64,000 nucleotides of DNA from NCBI GenBank assembly GCA_005656395.1, contig SRSI01000009.1, forward strand, positions 1,984,001 to 2,048,000, written 5' to 3'. The notes under the pieces were generated by a model, which saw nothing but the letters and a program-made list of their open reading frames with translations, was not told the origin of the DNA and did no database searches. The stretch's first letter is position 1. Each line of letters opens with the position of its first letter. Of the stretch, positions 61,250-64,000 are shown piece after piece. The position numbers and the translations under genes were made by a program. The stretch comes from Strongyloides papillosus (Eukaryota; Nematoda; Chromadorea; Rhabditida; Strongyloididae).

Positions 61250-62757
61250 TTTTGTCCAAAATAATTAGAACTCGGAAACAGCCAAGTAAATATATTCAAA
61301 AGTGCTCCACACCAACACCAATATATCTCGAAGAGAAAAGGCAACCTGCACATCATCCAGATGTTAAGCGTTAACTCACCAAGAGATTGTGTTATTTTGT
61401 ACATAATTGGTGTTAAATGTAAAATTTCTAGGCAACCAGAACTTATTTGTTTAATTTTTCCCAAGAGGTCAATGAGAACTTTATCTTGTATAAAGGCTAT
61501 TTAAACTGTATATTTTTAACAATGTACTGGTGTAAAAGAATTCACTGTGGAAATGTATTTTTTTCTACTTTTTGCTTCATTTTCTGATTAATTAATAATA
61601 ATTTAATTTCTTACCGTATGGTGAAATTACATCAATAATATCTCCCACAATACAGTTGTACGTGGTAAATATATGCATAACAAAAAATAAATATACCATT
61701 TCGAAATAATTGAAATCCTATACTTTAAATTTCGTAAGATGGCGGTAATTGCGGGAAATTGTAAATTTTCAAATTTTTAGAAAATTTTGCATCATCAAAA
61801 ACAATTTAATTCAAATATTTTAAGGAGATAATGAATTTATTAAACTTCATGCATTTAAAATTAGACCAGTAATTTATAATATCAAAATTAAAAATTATAC
61901 TGTAATTGAATTATTAATGCATGTATTTCCTGTTTTTATTTCAGAATAATTTTATTGTAGATTATTTCATAAATAAATTATATGGAAGCATTAATTTTTG
62001 AAAAAAAGAGTTTTCAATATATATTCTGATTTCATTTGAATGAATTTAAATTTTTTACGAGTAATTTTTCAATTTAAGATGATTCTACTTTAAAGTTGTT
62101 ACATTTTTCATAATCATTTTATGATTACTCAAACAAAGAAATATTTCTCTAGAAAGTTTCTATTCAAAATATTACTTTCTTTCGTACAAAATAAGAACTT
62201 TAAATAATACTATTCCTACGTGAAATTAAACAATATTTGAATCAAAACATGTTTTTCATAATTATGCTTATTAAAATTTGTCAACTTCCACAATATTTCA
62301 TTTGTCTCATTTAAAGTATGAATTAATTTTTTTGAATAACTAAAACACAAATATTTCTCTTTATGTCATAAAAAGTCTCCATGTATTTCTACCTGAGAAT
62401 AGTTGTGGAATTCATAAAAAAAATATGTTATAAATGAGGAATAAAAACAATAATACTAGGGTAAAAATTTTCTTTTTCAAAAATAAACCTAATTAGTTTT
62501 CTTTTGAATTTCCAAATTTTAAATATCAGGACCACATATTTTTATGTGTCTAAAATTTTGTGAAATCAAGTAACATACAAGAGATAGATCCTAAAATTAG
62601 AAGAAAGTGTACATTTATTTCGCACAATGTCTTACAACGATTGTTATTGTAAACAAAATAGTACGCTTTAGTTTGCGCACCTTTAGTAAAAAAATTTTGT
62701 TTTTGAGGTTGTCTTACATCATTCTGGATATGCTATAAAATAATATTTCATCTAGAA
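61250..62757. other. Divergent intergenic region rpl-19 / unknown AT-hook gene
   Basis: 1.5 kb of AT-rich DNA without a supportable gene. The ends are promoter regions of the two divergent genes. Confidence 0.55.
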
Positions 62758-64000
62758 ATGTCAGCAACTAAATTTCCACGTCCTTCAAATTTTTCTACTA
62801 AAAAGAAAGAAAAGAACAATCAGAATCTAGATGATGTCCTAAAAAATTTGGAAGATTTAAGTATGTTTAGTTTAAGAAAACACAATATAACTTCTTTTTA
62901 GATCAGACTGCCTTCGAAGCTTGTATGAGAGCTTTTCGAGCTCATGGAAACCTTGATTCATATCAATTTTTAATATTGTCTCATTTAAAATATATTTTTT
63001 CAATTACGACTGAGATGGCAAAAACAATATCCAGAAGGATAGCCGATGACATTGAGTTAATAACAATAGCTGAGAAGTAATTTTTACTGTTAAATTTATT
63101 TTAATTTTCTTTTAGTTTAAATCCAAATGTTGATGTTAGGAGGAATTGGGATGATTTTTGCTGTGAACAAACACCTATTGCTTGGCTTAGTTTTAAGAAT
63201 GAAACATTTGCAAATTTTCTTAGAGGTCCTTTTTCATATGTAAAAGAATATAATTTTAGAAAGGAAGTGACAGGGTTAGATGAAGTAAAATCACTATCTG
63301 CGTTAGAAAGATTATACACAGTTAAACAGGAACCGATTATTTTAGACCGTTATAAAGAGTTTTTTGAAGAAATTGGAGTTTCTTTTTCAACGAAAAATGA
63401 TGGAAATAAAGTAAAGAACAAGTGTGGAAGACCGAAAAAGAATTCAGCAAATAATACGAAAAGTCAGAAATCGCAAAATCCCAATAAAAGTGATAAACTT
63501 GCAGATGAATGTAGCAGTAGTAATGCTTCAAATTTGAAAACAGGGAAAACTAAGGTTAAACAGAATGAAATGTCGTATATTGGAAACTTGGGTAAAAAAG
63601 AAATGCATACAATGATTTGTCAGCGAGTTATTCCAATAAGTGAAACATATAAGCAAAAAATAATTAATCGCTCTATAGTTTTAAGGAAAAGAGTAACTTT
63701 AGGTGAAATGTCAACATCTGGGGATTCACACACTATAGAGTCACATAAAAATTCTGATAATACAACTCCCAAGATGGCGTCTTCATCTCCAAAAGATATA
63801 AAACGGCGAAAGTTAGATTCAAGTTTGTCAGAAGATATTGAAGCTAACGGCAACTTGTCTAAAGGAATTCCCACAAATTCTGTTTTTTCAAAAACATCGT
63901 GTTATAAATTTTTAAGAAAACCGATCTTCTCGTCTGAAAAGAAATCTCCGAAAATTGTGATAAGACCCATTACCTGCACAAAAAAGAATGTGTATTCTGT
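62758..64000 (+). CDS. Unknown nuclear-type protein with AT-hook, truncated by window end
   Basis: Three exons seen, 62758-62860, 62902-63076 and 63116 to beyond 64000, all GT-AG and in frame, giving 387 residues with no stop yet. Residues about 35-160 form an ordered region (ACMRAFRAHGNLDSYQFLI; ISRRIADDIELITIAENLNP; NWDDFCCEQTPIAWLSFKNE). After it comes KCGRPKKNS, a good AT-hook (GRP core in basic residues), then a long Ser/Lys/Asn-rich tail with a KRRKLDSS nuclear-signal-like cluster. I do not recognise the N-terminal region. DNA or chromatin binding is inferred from the AT-hook only. An AG two bases before the ATG (CATCTAG AA ATG) looks like a spliced-leader acceptor. Confidence 0.75.

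Noticed and set aside
1..64000. CRISPR arrays, phage or bacterial operon-type systems
   Set aside because: No regularly spaced repeats or bacterial genes are present; spliced nematode genes show this is eukaryotic nuclear DNA.

Overview
This is nuclear DNA of a nematode with a very A+T-rich, compact genome. The best fit is Strongyloides or a close clade IV relative. The reasons are extremely AT-rich spacers, mostly tiny introns (about 30-60 nt) with GT-AG ends, an unmistakable DAF-12 nuclear receptor, a nematode ground-like domain protein and nematode-type chemoreceptors. The genus is an inference from composition and gene content. I could not run a search.

Layout from left to right. 1-3.8 kb: MRP-type ABC transporter (minus, runs off the left edge). 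5.1-5.65 kb: two orphan exon-like pieces on opposite strands. 6.4-7.7 kb: PAF1 transcription-elongation factor. 7.9-8.8 kb: chemoreceptor-like seven-TM protein (minus). 10.9-14.0 kb: DAF-12 (minus), with a let-7-family seed match in its 3' flank. 19.4-20.0 kb: a long exon of a disordered, probably nuclear protein, possibly an upstream daf-12 exon. 25.4-26.8 kb: FMRFamide-receptor-like GPCR (minus). 28.6 kb: tRNA-Ala(UGC). 31.9-33.2 kb: tandem pair of CTR copper transporters. 33.8-35.9 kb: secreted low-complexity protein. 36.1-36.6 kb: NOL7-like nucleolar protein. 37.2-39.3 kb: cytosolic HSP90 (daf-21 type) with heat-shock elements upstream. 40.5-42.5 kb: Staufen. 43.4-44.2 kb: ground-like protein. 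48.9-50.2 kb: peptide-receptor-like GPCR. 50.7-51.9 kb: glutaminyl cyclase. 52.5-54.0 kb: TIM50. 54.3-56.4 kb: ZNF598/Hel2 E3 ligase. 56.7-57.5 kb: B9D1/MKSR-1 transition-zone protein. 57.6-59.9 kb: ER HSP90 (GRP94) with a UPR element. 60.1-61.2 kb: ribosomal protein L19, whose third intron holds a GC-rich structured element. 62.8-64 kb: unknown AT-hook protein running off the right edge.

Two themes stand out. Dauer/infective-larva biology is represented by DAF-12 and DAF-21/HSP90, and proteostasis by HSP90, GRP94, ZNF598, TIM50 and L19. Large spacers (14-19.3, 20-25.4, 26.8-31.9 and 44.2-48.9 kb) are AT-rich and hold no supportable protein genes apart from the tRNA. Exon junctions were placed by eye, using splice consensus, frame and family conservation.
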